A program made the translations under genes and the position numbers. 44,638 bases of DNA from Bradyrhizobium sp. 149 (GTDB lineage: Bacteria > Pseudomonadota > Alphaproteobacteria > Rhizobiales > Xanthobacteraceae): contig NZ_JADPKK010000021.1 of the NCBI RefSeq assembly GCF_023073915.1, positions 1 to 44,638 on the forward strand. Direction: 5' to 3'. A model generated the notes under the pieces. The model saw nothing but the letters and a program-made list of their open reading frames with translations. It ran no database searches and was not told where the DNA came from. Numbering within the stretch: position 1 is the first letter of the stretch; each line of letters opens with the position of its first letter. This document shows, in pieces, positions 1-9,276 of this stretch.

Positions 1-285
1 GTTGTTGATGTAGTATTTCTGCGGGTCGCTCATGGACTCGCCGACGAGGCTAGCCGCCGCGAAATGCATCACCGCCGCGATGTTGTGGTCGGCGAAAGCG
101 CGCGCCAGCGCTGCGCCGTCGAGCAGATCGCCGGTAATCAGCGGGCCGGCGACGAAGCCGCGATGACCGGTCGAAAGATTGTCATAAACGACGGGCCGAT
201 AACCGGCGGCAGCCAGGGCGCGGCAGGCATGCGAGCCGATATAGCCCGCGCCTCCGGTAACGAGGACAGTGGGTCGGTCGGTCAT
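1..285 (-). CDS. galE: UDP-glucose 4-epimerase, N-terminal part (cut by window edge)
   Basis: Interconverts UDP-glucose and UDP-galactose in the cytoplasm, supplying galactose units for surface polysaccharide. The 95 visible residues read from an ATG at 285 towards the left edge and carry the SDR Rossmann signature TGGAGYIGSH (residues 10-19), the YDNLSTGH segment that contacts the nucleotide, and the motif MHFAAASLVGES typical of GalE. The catalytic YxxxK and the C-terminus lie outside the window. The gene points away from the rest of the locus and is separated from the next gene by about 225 bases. Other nucleotide-sugar epimerases share this fold, but the DNLSTGH and SLVGES segments favour GalE. 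Confidence 0.9.
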   Translation of the reverse strand, partial: MTDRPTVLVTGGAGYIGSHACRALAAAGYRPVVYDNLSTGHRGFVAGPLITGDLLDGAALARAFADHNIAAVMHFAAASLVGESMSDPQKYYINN

Positions 286-510
286 GTCGCATCTAAGCTG
301 TTTCGCTGGAGGCAGCGTACAGTAAAATCAACAATGATCCAAGCAATTGCATCCAGCAGAAAGTGCGCAGATTTAGGGCCCTCCAGCATCTGCCTCTTAG
401 CTTTGCATTGACGCTATTGTCGCGAAATCAATCTAGCGACGGCACCGCGGAAACCGAGCATTTAGATATGAAATCTAGCTTGAGGCCCACAACAAAAGAC
501 GGACAGGGAC

Positions 511-795
511 ATGCCTCAGATCTGGATGACGTATGACGAACTCGGGACGCTCAACGGCTGCAGCGCTGCCGAAGCCCGGCTTCAGGCGCAGCATCTGTCG
601 CTCGATCGCCGCAAGAGCCGCGACGGAAACACCCGCGTCAAGCTGAACCTCGCCTTGATGGCCCGGTTCTTCGAGACCATTCACGAAGGTGAATTCGGTC
701 TCGATGACGCGATCGCGGCGTTGCGTGAAACCCACCGGCAGATGTCGGGAGTTCTTGCGACCGAGCAGGAGAGCCTCAGGCGCGGAGTGGCGTAA
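511..795 (+). CDS. conserved hypothetical protein, 94 aa
   Basis: I do not recognise a named family. The protein is soluble and amphipathic, with no signal peptide or membrane segment. It opens with a MPQIWMTYDEL segment that looks like the start of a small helical DNA-binding or adaptor protein, followed by a basic patch (SLDRRKSRDG) and an acidic helical C-terminal half. The ATG is preceded by a purine-rich ACAGGGAC. Composition and codon use match coding DNA, while the overlapping frames look like shadows. It stands alone between galE and the acyltransferase, so context does not give a function. Confidence 0.7.
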   Translation: MPQIWMTYDELGTLNGCSAAEARLQAQHLSLDRRKSRDGNTRVKLNLALMARFFETIHEGEFGLDDAIAALRETHRQMSGVLATEQESLRRGVA

Positions 796-1398
796 GCTCG
801 CGGCTACGGCAGACGGCCATTTTCGAATCAGGCACAATCGCCCAGCCGGGATTTGGCGCAACGACCGGAGTTCCCCCGGACTGGGATGCCATAACCTGGC
901 AGGTGCGATACTTGTTACTTGTGGCGCTCCTGTGCGATCCCGAGACGGTAGCAGCGGCGATGATTAGGTGACAGGCGGAATTCAAGGGCAGCTATGAGGT
1001 GCGCCCACTATGAGTTCCGATTCTGGCAAGGCGGAGCGTCCCTTCGACACGGAAGGTTCTGATCTGCACGATGACTTATTCCGGCCTCAGCGGCCCTCGC
1101 CAGATTAGTGTTCATTCCATGGGCCCAGCCCGCCCGGTAAAATCCGGCATCGCCCTTCCGTTCAAGTCGGCGGAAAGCCCGATCCAGGGCACTGTGCCCC
1201 AAGCGAGGCGCAAGCTGCGGAATTTCTGACAGGCAAGTGGTACGCGAACCCCCACACGGCGGCCAATCCCGGCGGCGAACCGCTCGGGCAGATGCTGTCC
1301 CGCCCCGGGCTGCCATCGCCAAGATTGCTCTTGGCTCACCTTCAATTTCTCGTATTATTGCGAGCGTGTTTTATGTGTTTCCGAACGCCGTGTGAACA
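796..1398. other. 603-base stretch without a supportable gene
   Basis: Only short, low-complexity Arg/Pro/Ala-rich frames are open here, on both strands, and none has a recognisable motif or a good ribosome binding site. The last 60 bases before the acyltransferase at 1399 are AT-richer and probably hold its promoter, but I cannot name a -35/-10 pair. The stretch could be a decayed gene, but nothing in it identifies one. Confidence 0.4.
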
Positions 1399-2481
1399 AT
1401 GATAGCTCGGGGAAGCCGGCACTATCCTATTCTTGATCTTTATCGCGCTATCGCATCATTTGCCGTGCTTCTTTACCATATTGCCGGATCCCTTCAGATC
1501 GCAAGCATGGCAAGTCACGCGTATGTTGCCGTTGACTTTTTCTTCCTGCTGAGTGGTTTCGTCATCGATCGTGCATACGGCACGCGTTTGGAAGATCGGT
1601 CGTTCAAGCTTGAATTTCTGTTGCTGCGCTTCGTCCGCCTTTGGCCGATGATCGTTCTGGGCACCTTTGTCGGTGCGGTCGTTTCGATTGGCGGTCTCCT
1701 GAGGGGGCATACGCTGGACCTGAACCAGATGGCCCTGGTGCTGGCGTTCGGGGTGCTCCTATTGCCCTTTGGCCGAATGCCCCTGACCGCATCCATCTTT
1801 CCGTTCGATGGGCCTCTTTGGTCTCTCTTCTATGAAGTGGTGGCAAATGCCGCTTACTGTCTCGTGTTTCGGTGGCTGCGCGTACCGGTACTCTCAATAC
1901 TCGTGGTTCTTTTCGCGATCGGTCTGGTCGCGGTGTCGCTCGAAAAGGGCGATCTCGAATTGGGTGCAAGAACCGGAGAAATGTCCGTTGGTCTGCTCCG
2001 TGTCGGCCTTTCATTTTTCGCCGGCGTCTTCATGTCGAAGATCGGAACGGCGTCAAGCGTCGGCGGTAATACGGCAATCACCTCCGTCGCGGTCTTGATT
2101 GGTGTGCTGTTCGTACCTCTTCCCCAGCACGCGATCTATGATGTTGCATGCATTCTTGTCGTATTTCCGCTCTTGATATGGGGGAGCGCCGAGACAGCCG
2201 TGCCGCCGGGCTGGAGGCAGGCCTGTAGTTTCGTTGGCGAGCTTTCCTATCCGCTCTACGCGTTGCACTACCCGATCACGCGCATCTTCTTCTATTTTCA
2301 GGACGCTCTTGCCCTCGGCAAGACGGCGCTCGCCTTTTCGATCGTGCTGGAGGTGATCACTTGCCTCGGCGCTGCGTATGTTGCGACGAAATTTGTCGAT
2401 CAGCCCGTGCGTAATTGGCTCGGCTCAAGGGTCGAACGCATTCGTTCGCCGCGTGTGGCTCCGCTGGCCGGCAGAACCTAG
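1399..2481 (+). CDS. acyltransferase-3 family integral membrane protein
   Basis: A 360-residue polytopic inner-membrane protein of the OafA/ExoZ-type acyltransferase-3 family, which moves acetyl or other acyl groups from the cytoplasm onto periplasm-facing sugars. The family signature is present near the N-terminus: RAIASFAVLLYH, with the conserved His at residue 27, followed by a VAVDFFFLLSGFVI segment (about residues 44-57). A tail of hydrophobic segments continues to about residue 340, close to the family's usual length. Shine-Dalgarno support at the ATG is weak. It is one of three such proteins in the window. It is isolated from the main cluster, so its acceptor could be this EPS, lipopolysaccharide or another glycan. 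Confidence 0.88.
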   Translation: MIARGSRHYPILDLYRAIASFAVLLYHIAGSLQIASMASHAYVAVDFFFLLSGFVIDRAYGTRLEDRSFKLEFLLLRFVRLWPMIVLGTFVGAVVSIGGLLRGHTLDLNQMALVLAFGVLLLPFGRMPLTASIFPFDGPLWSLFYEVVANAAYCLVFRWLRVPVLSILVVLFAIGLVAVSLEKGDLELGARTGEMSVGLLRVGLSFFAGVFMSKIGTASSVGGNTAITSVAVLIGVLFVPLPQHAIYDVACILVVFPLLIWGSAETAVPPGWRQACSFVGELSYPLYALHYPITRIFFYFQDALALGKTALAFSIVLEVITCLGAAYVATKFVDQPVRNWLGSRVERIRSPRVAPLAGRT

Positions 2482-2500
2482 CGCGCGCAAGCGCTTGCCA

Positions 2501-2866
2501 CTAGGCCGGCGGCCGCGGCAGGAAAGCCAGAATCGTCTGGGCGAGAATGACGCCGAAGGCACCGCCGGCGGCCTTTTGCAGCACATCGATAAGGCGGGGA
2601 TCGCGGTCGGGTGTCAACGCCTGGAAAACTTCGAGCGCGACCGCGACGGCAATCACGAAGGCGCAGGCCAGCCTGATGCGGCCGGGAAGCAGGAAGGACA
2701 GCAGAAAGCCCAGCAGACCGTAGGCGCTGAAGCGCTCGATGACCACCACCCAATAGCCTTCAGCGTGTCCGACGAGCGCTGGCCTGCCGGCGAGCTTGAC
2801 AAGCGTGGCATAGACAATAAGCGCGAGGCAGATGACGGCAGCTGTGATGAGATGGTTTTGACGCAT
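2501..2866 (-). CDS. VanZ-like small membrane protein
   Basis: A 121-residue protein with about four hydrophobic segments (roughly residues 7-25, 42-62, 66-85 and 98-117). The loop TPDRDPRLIDVLQKAAGGAFG resembles the R/D-x-x-DVLxNxxGAxxG motif of VanZ-like proteins. VanZ relatives have no established enzymatic activity, although the founder raises teicoplanin resistance. Convergent with the acyltransferase at 1399-2481 (20 bases between stops). In EPS loci such genes often accompany polysaccharide genes, but a role here is inference only. Confidence 0.72.
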   Translation of the reverse strand: MRQNHLITAAVICLALIVYATLVKLAGRPALVGHAEGYWVVVIERFSAYGLLGFLLSFLLPGRIRLACAFVIAVAVALEVFQALTPDRDPRLIDVLQKAAGGAFGVILAQTILAFLPRPPA

Positions 2867-3074
2867 TGCAGCATGATAGTCGTTCGACCGGAGCCGCGCT
2901 TCCGAAAGCCGAGAATATCGTTAAGGTCCGAAGGGCGTCCTTGAACCGGTGTTCAAACGGCGTGTGTGGCTCTCGGGCTTGCAAGGCGCCGCATCCACCG
3001 TGCTCGTATGTCCGAAACTTGCGTCAACGCAACCGCGCTGCTGCTCCGGCTTGGGCTGGATCTTTTTCGCCGCT

Positions 3075-3248
3075 TTAACTCTTCTTCGTGCCCTTCGATT
3101 TCAGTGACAGGCCGAGCCGCAGGGCCATGCGCTTGATGGCGTCGGGCGATCGCCCGAGCTGTCTCGCCGCTTCCTCCAGCGAAGCCGAAGACTTCGCGAG
3201 CTCCATGAGCCGGCGATCCTCCTTGAACGACCAGGGCTTGCGCGCCAT
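3075..3248 (-). CDS. 57-aa basic helix-turn-helix / Myb-like small protein
   Basis: Read on the minus strand from ATG at 3248 to TAA at 3075. It begins MARKPWSFKEDRRLMELA, continues with SLEEAARQLGRSPDAIKRMA and ends in a Lys/Ser-rich tail. The W-x(5-6)-D-x2-L-x2-L pattern, followed by a second helix that reads like a turn-helix (AARQLGRSPDAIKRRA type), matches SANT/Myb-like or sigma-like DNA-binding folds. It is therefore a plausible small transcriptional regulator. No neighbour is clearly co-transcribed. Reading-frame quality is good for its size, but the function is inferred from the motif alone. Confidence 0.65.
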   Translation of the reverse strand: MARKPWSFKEDRRLMELAKSSASLEEAARQLGRSPDAIKRMALRLGLSLKSKGTKKS

Positions 3249-3945
3249 AACCGAAACGATCCTCTCGTTGAAATAGCGACAAAGCCGCCAAGCGGACCAT
3301 GTTCGCTCGACGGCCTTGCTTGGGTGGGGCCGGGCCTGGGGAGCCCGGTTCGAAGATGGATAAGCGATAGGGAGGAGTTCGCAACAAACAACGCGAATTA
3401 AGCTAACCGCTCAACCTTACCCGCATGAAATTGATGCGTGTTGCTCCGTATAACCACGGACATTCTCATCAGCCGCGATCGATCCGCGCGCATCAGCGAT
3501 CTCGGTCAAGGATATTCTGCCATTACGTCCGGCCCGAAGGCCGGCCGGAACGCTCGTTGGACGGCGACGGCCATGTGCCGTTGTGCAGATTGGGTCCGTT
3601 CGGGAATCCGCAGAGATCGCTTCGGTGCGCGCTCACGCCAGCAGCGATGGCGGCAAGAATGGATCGCGCCTCATCCCTTTGTCGCCGGCTCCTGCGCGAG
3701 AATTGGAATCGTTGCCGCGCATCCGGAGCGGCAAACCCATGACCGTCAACTCGAGCGAATCACGATCGAGCCCACGCGCGTTATCGTCTCGATAGCGCGA
3801 ACTGGAATGTGTCGATCGCGGCGCGAGCCTACAGCGCCGATCTCGACGAGCAGCATTGCGCTGCTCTCAGGCGAGCCGTCACGAGATCGTCCAATTCACT
3901 CGGCTATGATCGCGCCAACAGCAACGAACCGTTCAGAAGATCGAG
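3249..3945. other. 697-base stretch without a convincing gene
   Basis: Several overlapping plus-strand frames are open between about 3425 and 4004, but their translations are rich in Arg, Ser and Pro, lack motifs and have no good ribosome binding sites. Short pieces in different frames (for example around 3760-3900) look more protein-like, which would fit a decayed or frameshifted gene. I could not reconstruct a family. No repeat or RNA structure stood out. Confidence 0.35.
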
Positions 3946-4101
3946 ATGCTTCAGAAAGCGCGGGCGGCGTTCCCTTTCGCCAAGCTCAGAGAACGGGCAT
4001 TTGAAGGTGCGTTTTTCAGCGTAGCGCTGATCGCGATGGCAGGCTGGGTCTATTTCATCACGCTATTGCTGGTGAGACTCTTTCTCTGGTTCTTCGCTTG
4101 A
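3946..4101 (+). CDS. small single-pass membrane protein, 51 aa
   Basis: Starts at ATG 3946 and ends at TGA 4099-4101. An amphipathic basic N-terminus (MLQKARAAFPFAKLRERAFE) leads into a strongly hydrophobic stretch from about residue 22 to the C-terminus (GAFFSVALIA, then VYFITLLLVRLFLWFF). This alternation of charged helix and membrane helix is unlikely by chance in this composition. Upstream purines (AGAAGATCGAG) give only modest start support. No family is recognised and the function is unknown. Confidence 0.5.
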   Translation: MLQKARAAFPFAKLRERAFEGAFFSVALIAMAGWVYFITLLLVRLFLWFFA

Positions 4102-4253
4102 CGCAGACGAAACGATCAGTTCGCATGCATTGTGCCGCCAAAAAATCGCGGCCTGACGACAAATCAGCGACCCTCATCATGATGTCGACACAACTCGAAG
4201 CTGAGAATGCTGTGTCACGAAGACAAGATGCTCGGCAACCGGAAGAGTTCAGA

Positions 4254-4424
4254 ATGACTGTAGTTGCGATCCTGCTTTCGTTTCTCGCCGGCTTTGGTGG
4301 AGGCTATGCGACGCGCGGGTGGCGATCGCGCAGGCGCAGGGTGCGTCATCCGCTCTATCAGCCTTACGATCCGGCCTTGCCTCCGCAAAGCGCGTCCCCG
4401 GCGCGGGGATGGCGAGCATTCTGA
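4254..4424 (+). CDS. small membrane-anchored basic protein, 56 aa
   Basis: I chose the ATG at 4254 because it is preceded by GGAAGAGTTCAG and leads directly into a hydrophobic helix (MTVVAILLSFLAGFGGGYAT). A basic cluster (RGWRSRRRRVRH) follows, then a Pro-rich tail. The layout is that of a short protein anchored by its N-terminus with a cytoplasmic positively charged tail. A longer in-frame version from 4098 exists, but its extra residues look non-coding. Function unknown. Confidence 0.5.
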   Translation: MTVVAILLSFLAGFGGGYATRGWRSRRRRVRHPLYQPYDPALPPQSASPARGWRAF

Positions 4425-4543
4425 ACAAATGCAACCTTGGACACGATCGATGGTGGTCGCCCTTGTCATTCCGCTCATCGGCATGCGAAACTCTCGCAGC
4501 CTCCGCACCGCCGTCTCGGCCACAGGCATGATTGGAAGCTGCC

Positions 4544-4810
4544 ATGACTAGGCCAACAAACAACGTTCACCGACGATATTTCGTCGATGCCGCGGGCCGG
4601 CGTGTTCTGATCGGTCTGACGCGCGAGGAAACATTCGAATTCGAGCGGCTTGATAGCAGGTTGGTGCTCGATCCGGTGGATGGCAAGTCCGAGCCGGACG
4701 GCCGCGAAATCTGGCTCGCTGAAGGCGAGCAGCGCTGGGTGGAACTCCACGAGAAGCATGAGGGGGCTTGGAAGGCATGGATGGTGCAAAACGCACCGAC
4801 CAATCCGTAG
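4544..4810 (+). CDS. conserved hypothetical protein, 88 aa
   Basis: A soluble acidic protein starting MTRPTNNVHRRYFVDAAGRR, with the recurring pattern RRVLIGLTREETFEFERLD and a C-terminal region rich in Glu and Trp (WLAEGEQRWVELHEKHEGAW). An alternative ATG four codons upstream (4532) is possible, and GGAAGCTGCC precedes the chosen ATG. The frame has balanced composition and no stops, unlike its antisense frames, so it is very likely real. I do not recognise a characterised family. Confidence 0.72.
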   Translation: MTRPTNNVHRRYFVDAAGRRVLIGLTREETFEFERLDSRLVLDPVDGKSEPDGREIWLAEGEQRWVELHEKHEGAWKAWMVQNAPTNP

Positions 4811-4899
4811 TCTGATCAGAGACAGCTCGTGCGGCGCTCGATCATTGGGCGCCCTCGGACGTCGAAATCGGGTGTCCGCAGTCCGGTCAAGTCGAGAAA

Positions 4900-5127
4900 C
4901 TAGGTGCAGTCGTCCTGACCAGATGGCGCCGGGAAAAGCTTCGCAAGGCAATCCACACCCATTCCGCGTTCGCCCGCATCGAGAACACGCCGCGCGATGA
5001 CGTGCCGAAATTTCCATCCAGGTCCTTCAAATTGATCCGCGGCCCAAATCTGCGGCTTCGGGCGCCCGTCGAGGCCGCGGATCCACACGAAATAGTATTC
5101 GTCCATTTTTCCGTGCGGCTCTCGCAT
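4900..5127 (-). CDS. conserved hypothetical protein, about 75 aa
   Basis: The core, DEYYFVWIRGLDGRPKPQIW, followed by ADQFEGPGWKFRHVIARRVL, has the composition of a small folded beta-rich protein and ends in a basic and acidic mix. Two starts are possible: ATG at 5127 and ATG at 5106 (MDEYYF), the latter preceded by ACGGAAAA. No membrane segment or signal peptide is seen. It is not recognised as a characterised family and context gives no function. It lies convergent to the 88-aa gene at 4544-4810. Confidence 0.6.
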   Translation of the reverse strand: MREPHGKMDEYYFVWIRGLDGRPKPQIWAADQFEGPGWKFRHVIARRVLDAGERGMGVDCLAKLFPAPSGQDDCT

Positions 5128-5194
5128 CCAACGCGGACAATCCGCCAATGTAGTGCACGTCGGCACGGCCCTTCGCAAAGGGACGTCAACGCGG

Positions 5195-6259
5195 TTAGCC
5201 TAGGCCGATGCGCTTTTGCTGATAGCCGCGACCGAGAATGTTCTCCCACCAAATCCGATTGTCGACGAACCACCGGACAGTCTTGGCCAGGCCGCTCTCG
5301 AAATTCTCGTCCGCGCGCCATCCAAGCTGGTTTTCAAGCTTCGAGGCATCGATCGCGTAACGGCGATCGTGCCCTGGACGATCGGGGACGAACGAAATCA
5401 GGCTACGCCGGGAACCTGCCCCGGATGGCGAAATTTCATCCAGTAGATCGCAGATGCCTTCCACGACGTGAAGGTTGCTGCGCTCGTTTCGTCCGCCAAC
5501 ATTGTATGTTTCACCGACCACGCCCCGCTCGAGCACGAGCGCAAGCGCCTTGGCATGATCCTCTACGTAGAGCCAGTCTCGAATATTCTGCCCGTCGCCA
5601 TAGACCGGCAACGCTTCTTCGGCGAGCCCCTTGATGATCATGTGGGGGATGAGCTTCTCGGGAAAGTGATAAGGCCCATAATTGTTCGAGCAGTTCGTTA
5701 CCATCGTGGGCAGCTCGTAGGTCTCGCGCCAGGCGCGGACCAGATGGTCGGACGAGGCTTTGCTCGCCGAATAGGGCGAGTTCGGTGCATAAGCGGTCGT
5801 CTCCGTGAAGTAACCGTCCTTGCCGAGCGAACCGAACACCTCGTCGGTCGAGATGTGAAGGAAGCGGAATCGCGAACGGCGATCCGCTGACGTGCCTTTC
5901 CAATACCGCAGGGCTTCCTGCAGCAGCGTGAACGTGCCCACGATATTGGTCTGAATGAATTCTCCGGGCCCATCGATCGAACGATCGACGTGGCTTTCGG
6001 CCGCCAAATTCATGACCGCGACGGGCTGGTAGCGTTCGAACAGCTTCCTCAGCGACGGCGCTTCGCAAATGCACTGCTTCTCGAACGCATAGCGCGGATT
6101 GCCCGAGGCGTTGGGGATCGACTCGAGATTTGCCGCGTAAGTGAGCTTGTCGATGTTGACGACGCGCGCCTGCGTATCGCGAAGAAGATGACGGACGACT
6201 GCCGAGCCGATGAACCCTGCACCGCCGGTGACGAAAATCGTGGAACCTTCAAAACGCAT
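5195..6259 (-). CDS. rfbB: dTDP-glucose 4,6-dehydratase (RmlB)
   Basis: Second enzyme of dTDP-L-rhamnose synthesis: it converts dTDP-glucose to dTDP-4-keto-6-deoxyglucose, using bound NAD, in the cytoplasm. It is 354 residues, the usual family length. Visible are TGGAGFIGS at residues 11-19, the [11 protein letters not shown] nucleotide-sugar segment, [10 protein letters not shown], the STDEVFG active-site loop, [10 protein letters not shown] with the catalytic YxxxK, and the [13 protein letters not shown] substrate segment. ATG at 6259 is preferred to an upstream TTG because GAGG lies ten bases before it. It follows rfbA with only 11 bases between stop and start, so the two are co-transcribed. 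Confidence 0.97.
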   Translation of the reverse strand: MRFEGSTIFVTGGAGFIGSAVVRHLLRDTQARVVNIDKLTYAANLESIPNASGNPRYAFEKQCICEAPSLRKLFERYQPVAVMNLAAESHVDRSIDGPGEFIQTNIVGTFTLLQEALRYWKGTSADRRSRFRFLHISTDEVFGSLGKDGYFTETTAYAPNSPYSASKASSDHLVRAWRETYELPTMVTNCSNNYGPYHFPEKLIPHMIIKGLAEEALPVYGDGQNIRDWLYVEDHAKALALVLERGVVGETYNVGGRNERSNLHVVEGICDLLDEISPSGAGSRRSLISFVPDRPGHDRRYAIDASKLENQLGWRADENFESGLAKTVRWFVDNRIWWENILGRGYQQKRIGLG

Positions 6260-6270
6260 GTCGTCTTGCC

Positions 6271-7158
6271 TCAATTCAGACCGTGAGCGGCGAAGGAACG
6301 CGCCACCGATTGCAGATACTGGCCATAGCTGCTCTTGGCGGTCTTCTCGGCAACCTTCGTGAAGGATTCCAGGGAAATGTAGCCGCGCCGCAGAGCGATT
6401 TCTTCCGGGCAGGCGATGCGCAATCCCTGTCGCTGTTCCAAGATCTGCACGAAGTGACTAGCTTCGACCAGAGAGGCGTGCGTTCCGGTGTCGAGCCAAG
6501 CAAACCCGCGCCCAAGCACCTCGACGAACAGGTCGCCGCTGTCGAGATATGCATTGTTCACGTCGGTGATCTCGATCTCTCCGCGCGCGGAAGGCTTGAT
6601 CTTCGCTGCGATGTCGAGCACGCGATTGTCATAGAAATAGAGACCGGTCACGGCCACATTCGACTTCGGCCGCGCGGGCTTCTCTTCGATCGAGCGTGCG
6701 CGCCCGTCGGCCCCGAATTCGACCACGCCATATTGCTCGGGCGTGTTGACGACGTAGCCAAAGATCGTGGCGCCGCTCGTGCGTGCCGCAGCCTTGGCGA
6801 GCAGTTCGGGAAGCCCGTGTCCGTAGAAGATATTGTCTCCAAGAACAAGAGCGACTGAGTCCTTTCCTACAAACTCGCGGCCTACGATGAAAGCGTCGGC
6901 GAGCCCGCGCGGGGTTTCCTGCGATGCATAGGAAAACTTGAGGCCGATTTCCGTTCCATCGCCGAGCAGGCGCTGAAACAGCGGCGTGTCCTGCGGCGTG
7001 GAGATGACGAGAATGTCGCGGATTCCAGCGAGCATCAGGGCCGACAGCGGATAATAGATCATCGGTTTGTCAAAAACCGGAAGCAGTTGCTTCGACACCA
7101 CGGTCGTGACGGGATAAAGGCGCGAACCTGTTCCGCCAGCGAGTATTATTCCCTTCAT
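6271..7158 (-). CDS. rfbA: glucose-1-phosphate thymidylyltransferase (RmlA)
   Basis: First enzyme of the dTDP-L-rhamnose pathway: it joins dTTP and glucose-1-phosphate to give dTDP-glucose. The 295-residue protein has the nucleotidyltransferase signature [11 protein letters not shown] (residues 6-16), [19 protein letters not shown], the LGDNIFYG metal/sugar segment, and EKPARPKSN, followed by TGLYFYD. Start ATG 7158 gives the canonical [10 protein letters not shown]-terminus and has GAGAGG just upstream. It is the first gene of a minus-strand pair with rfbB. The 88 bases between it and rfbC form a divergent promoter region serving both rhamnose gene pairs. Confidence 0.97.
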   Translation of the reverse strand: MKGIILAGGTGSRLYPVTTVVSKQLLPVFDKPMIYYPLSALMLAGIRDILVISTPQDTPLFQRLLGDGTEIGLKFSYASQETPRGLADAFIVGREFVGKDSVALVLGDNIFYGHGLPELLAKAAARTSGATIFGYVVNTPEQYGVVEFGADGRARSIEEKPARPKSNVAVTGLYFYDNRVLDIAAKIKPSARGEIEITDVNNAYLDSGDLFVEVLGRGFAWLDTGTHASLVEASHFVQILEQRQGLRIACPEEIALRRGYISLESFTKVAEKTAKSSYGQYLQSVARSFAAHGLN

Positions 7159-7246
7159 CGGCCCTCTCTGGTTTGCCAGCGGCAAAATATCAGATAGAGT
7201 GCGCTGCACAAGACCATTATCAGTGCCGAAGCCTGCAGTCCTGCGA

Positions 7247-7801
7247 ATGAACGTTTACACGACACATCTACCCGAAGTTTTGATCATCGAGCCGAGGCTG
7301 TTCGGCGATCAACGCGGCTTCTTCCTGGAGTCGTATCAATTCGAGCGATACGTGCAGAATGGCATTACGCGTCCGTTCGTGCAGGACAATCTTTCGCGCT
7401 CGCGTTTCGGGGTGTTGCGTGGGTTGCATCTGCAAAATCCCGCGACGCAGGGCAAGCTGGTCACGGTGCTTCGCGGTCGTGTTCTGGATGTTGCAGTCGA
7501 TGTCCGTTTAGGCAGCCCAAACTTTGGGCGGCATGTTGCCGTTGAACTGAGCGAAGACAATCGCAAGCAATTGTGGGTTCCTCGTGGCTTCGCCCACGGT
7601 TTTGCCGTTCTCTCCGAGACGGCCGATTTCTTCTACAAATGCGACGAGCTCTACAGTCCCAAGGATGAAATCTCGGTGCGATGGAACGATCCCGCGATCG
7701 GCATCGATTGGGGTGTCGCAGAACCGTCACTTTCGCCCAAGGATGCCGAGGCGCCGCTGCTGACGGATGTGAAGGGGCTCCCCCGCTACGGCGAGGTCTG
7801 A
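7247..7801 (+). CDS. rfbC: dTDP-4-dehydrorhamnose 3,5-epimerase (RmlC)
   Basis: Third step of dTDP-L-rhamnose synthesis, epimerising C3 and C5 of the keto sugar. At 184 residues it is the normal RmlC size. Seen are the [15 protein letters not shown] start of the cupin, [20 protein letters not shown] with the catalytic His at residue 61, [19 protein letters not shown], and [14 protein letters not shown], followed by a [12 protein letters not shown] segment with the catalytic Tyr. ATG 7247 (MNVYTT) is preferred over an upstream GTG because the extra residues are not family-like, although its Shine-Dalgarno is weak. It abuts rfbD with one base between. Confidence 0.96.
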   Translation: MNVYTTHLPEVLIIEPRLFGDQRGFFLESYQFERYVQNGITRPFVQDNLSRSRFGVLRGLHLQNPATQGKLVTVLRGRVLDVAVDVRLGSPNFGRHVAVELSEDNRKQLWVPRGFAHGFAVLSETADFFYKCDELYSPKDEISVRWNDPAIGIDWGVAEPSLSPKDAEAPLLTDVKGLPRYGEV

Positions 7802-7802
7802 C

Positions 7803-8699
7803 ATGAAGATTCTGCTGACTGGCGCCGGAGGGCAGGTTGGTGGCGCGCTGCTGCGATTGCTTCAGGACCGCGCGAACATCGTTGCGCCGACCCGCGAGAC
7901 GTTCGACCTGTCGCAACCGGCGGGCCTCGCTGAAAAGCTGGACTCGATCGGGCCGGATCTGATCATCAATCCCGCGGCTTACACGGCTGTCGATCGCGCG
8001 GAAGACGAGCGCGAGATGGCATTTCGGGTCAACGCTGAATCACCCAGGGCCATCGCCCAATGGGCCGCGCGCCGCCGCGTCCCGCTGGTGCACTTCTCGA
8101 CCGACTACGTCTTCGACGGCTCCGGTGACCGTCCGTGGCGCGAGGACAGCGCTCCGCGCCCTCTCTCGGCGTATGGCGAGAGCAAGCTCGCTGGCGATCA
8201 GGCGATTGCCGAGGCGGGCGGACCACATCTGATCGCACGCACGTCGTGGGTTTACGCCGCCACGGGAGCCAATTTTCTCAAGACCATCGTGCGGTTGGCA
8301 GGCGAACGGGAAGAGCTCCGGATTGTCGCCGATCAGACTGGTGCTCCGACAACCGCGAGCGCGATCGCGCGCCCGCTGGTTGCAATGCTGCAACCAGCTG
8401 GCGAGGATATTGTCGCAATGTTCGAGAGACGGGGCGGCCTCGTCAATCTGGTTTGCGCCGGCGAGACAAGTTGGCACGGCTTTGCGACCGCGATCGTTTC
8501 CGGGCTGAAGTCGCGCGGGGCCAAATTGGCTGTGAAGCAGATCATTCCGATTGGTTCGAGTGAATTTCCTGTTAAGGCGAAGCGGCCCTTCAATTCGCGC
8601 CTGGACCTGACTCGGCTGCGAGAACGGTTCGATATTGCGATGCCGACATGGCAGCAAGCGCTCGATCGCGAGCTGGACGTTCTCAAGGGAACGATGTGA
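7803..8699 (+). CDS. rfbD: dTDP-4-dehydrorhamnose reductase (RmlD)
   Basis: Final NAD(P)H-dependent step yielding dTDP-L-rhamnose. The 298-residue SDR protein has the glycine-rich loop TGAGGQVG (residues 6-13), INPAAYTAVDRAE, STDYVFDG (residues 99-106) and the catalytic SAYGESK with Tyr124 and Lys128. A TSWVYAATGANFLKT segment and a C-terminal SRLDLTRLRE region also match the family. It starts one base after the rfbC stop and is clearly in the same transcript. With rfbA, rfbB and rfbC it completes the pathway, so rhamnose is a likely component of the polymer. Confidence 0.96.
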   Translation: MKILLTGAGGQVGGALLRLLQDRANIVAPTRETFDLSQPAGLAEKLDSIGPDLIINPAAYTAVDRAEDEREMAFRVNAESPRAIAQWAARRRVPLVHFSTDYVFDGSGDRPWREDSAPRPLSAYGESKLAGDQAIAEAGGPHLIARTSWVYAATGANFLKTIVRLAGEREELRIVADQTGAPTTASAIARPLVAMLQPAGEDIVAMFERRGGLVNLVCAGETSWHGFATAIVSGLKSRGAKLAVKQIIPIGSSEFPVKAKRPFNSRLDLTRLRERFDIAMPTWQQALDRELDVLKGTM

Positions 8700-8813
8700 T
8701 TGCCTTTACCCCGGGTTCTTGCGAATGGGGCCAGAACGCTCCGAGGCTTTAATCTTTATTAACTATCCCGGACCCATTTTCTGGTCTGGCGCCTCGAACC
8801 GGAAAATGCACGC

Positions 8814-9236
8814 ATGTTTCAACTCTTCTTGCGGGCCCGCACCCATAACTTCCTGAAAGACCGTTTCGGGGGGGAGCAGACGTTCCGCGCGCGCTCACCC
8901 GAGCGTGACGCGGAAACCGATCATGCGCGCATCGAAGCGATCATGGTCGCGATCGAGGACGCCCTGCACGCGGCGGAGCGGGAACAGTCGGGCCTGAACC
9001 GCCGGGTGGAAGACGTGCTGGCGCGTGCCGCCGTGACCTTGGGCAATGGCGATGACGAATATCTCGAGCGTGAAGCGCTCGACAATCACCACCAGGATCT
9101 GTTCGACAAGGAGATTTTGAACGGCCAGCGACGGCTCAAGGAGCTCGGCGCCTCGATCGCTCATTTCAGATTCCTGAAGGCGGCGATGCTGAGCCGCTTT
9201 CCGGAGTACCGGCCTGCGGCAAGCTCCACCAATTAA
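8814..9236 (+). CDS. conserved hypothetical helical protein, 140 aa
   Basis: A soluble, highly charged protein with no signal peptide. Long helical stretches (about residues 35-75 and 95-130) rich in Ala, Glu, Arg and Leu suggest a coiled-coil or four-helix architecture. It starts MFQLFLRARTHNFLKDRF, and CGGAAAATG lies shortly upstream of the ATG. It is convergent with the metallophosphatase, with 40 bases between stops. No named family is recognised. It is not obviously part of polysaccharide synthesis. Confidence 0.7.
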   Translation: MFQLFLRARTHNFLKDRFGGEQTFRARSPERDAETDHARIEAIMVAIEDALHAAEREQSGLNRRVEDVLARAAVTLGNGDDEYLEREALDNHHQDLFDKEILNGQRRLKELGASIAHFRFLKAAMLSRFPEYRPAASSTN

Positions 9237-9276
9237 GGTCGGAGCGGCCGCCTAGCGCCACGGCGAGCCGTTGCGG

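Noticed and set aside
3425..4004. Several open frames on plus in the 697-base gap
   Set aside because: They overlap each other, are Arg/Ser/Pro-rich, and have no credible ribosome binding site or motif; kept only as a note of possible decay.
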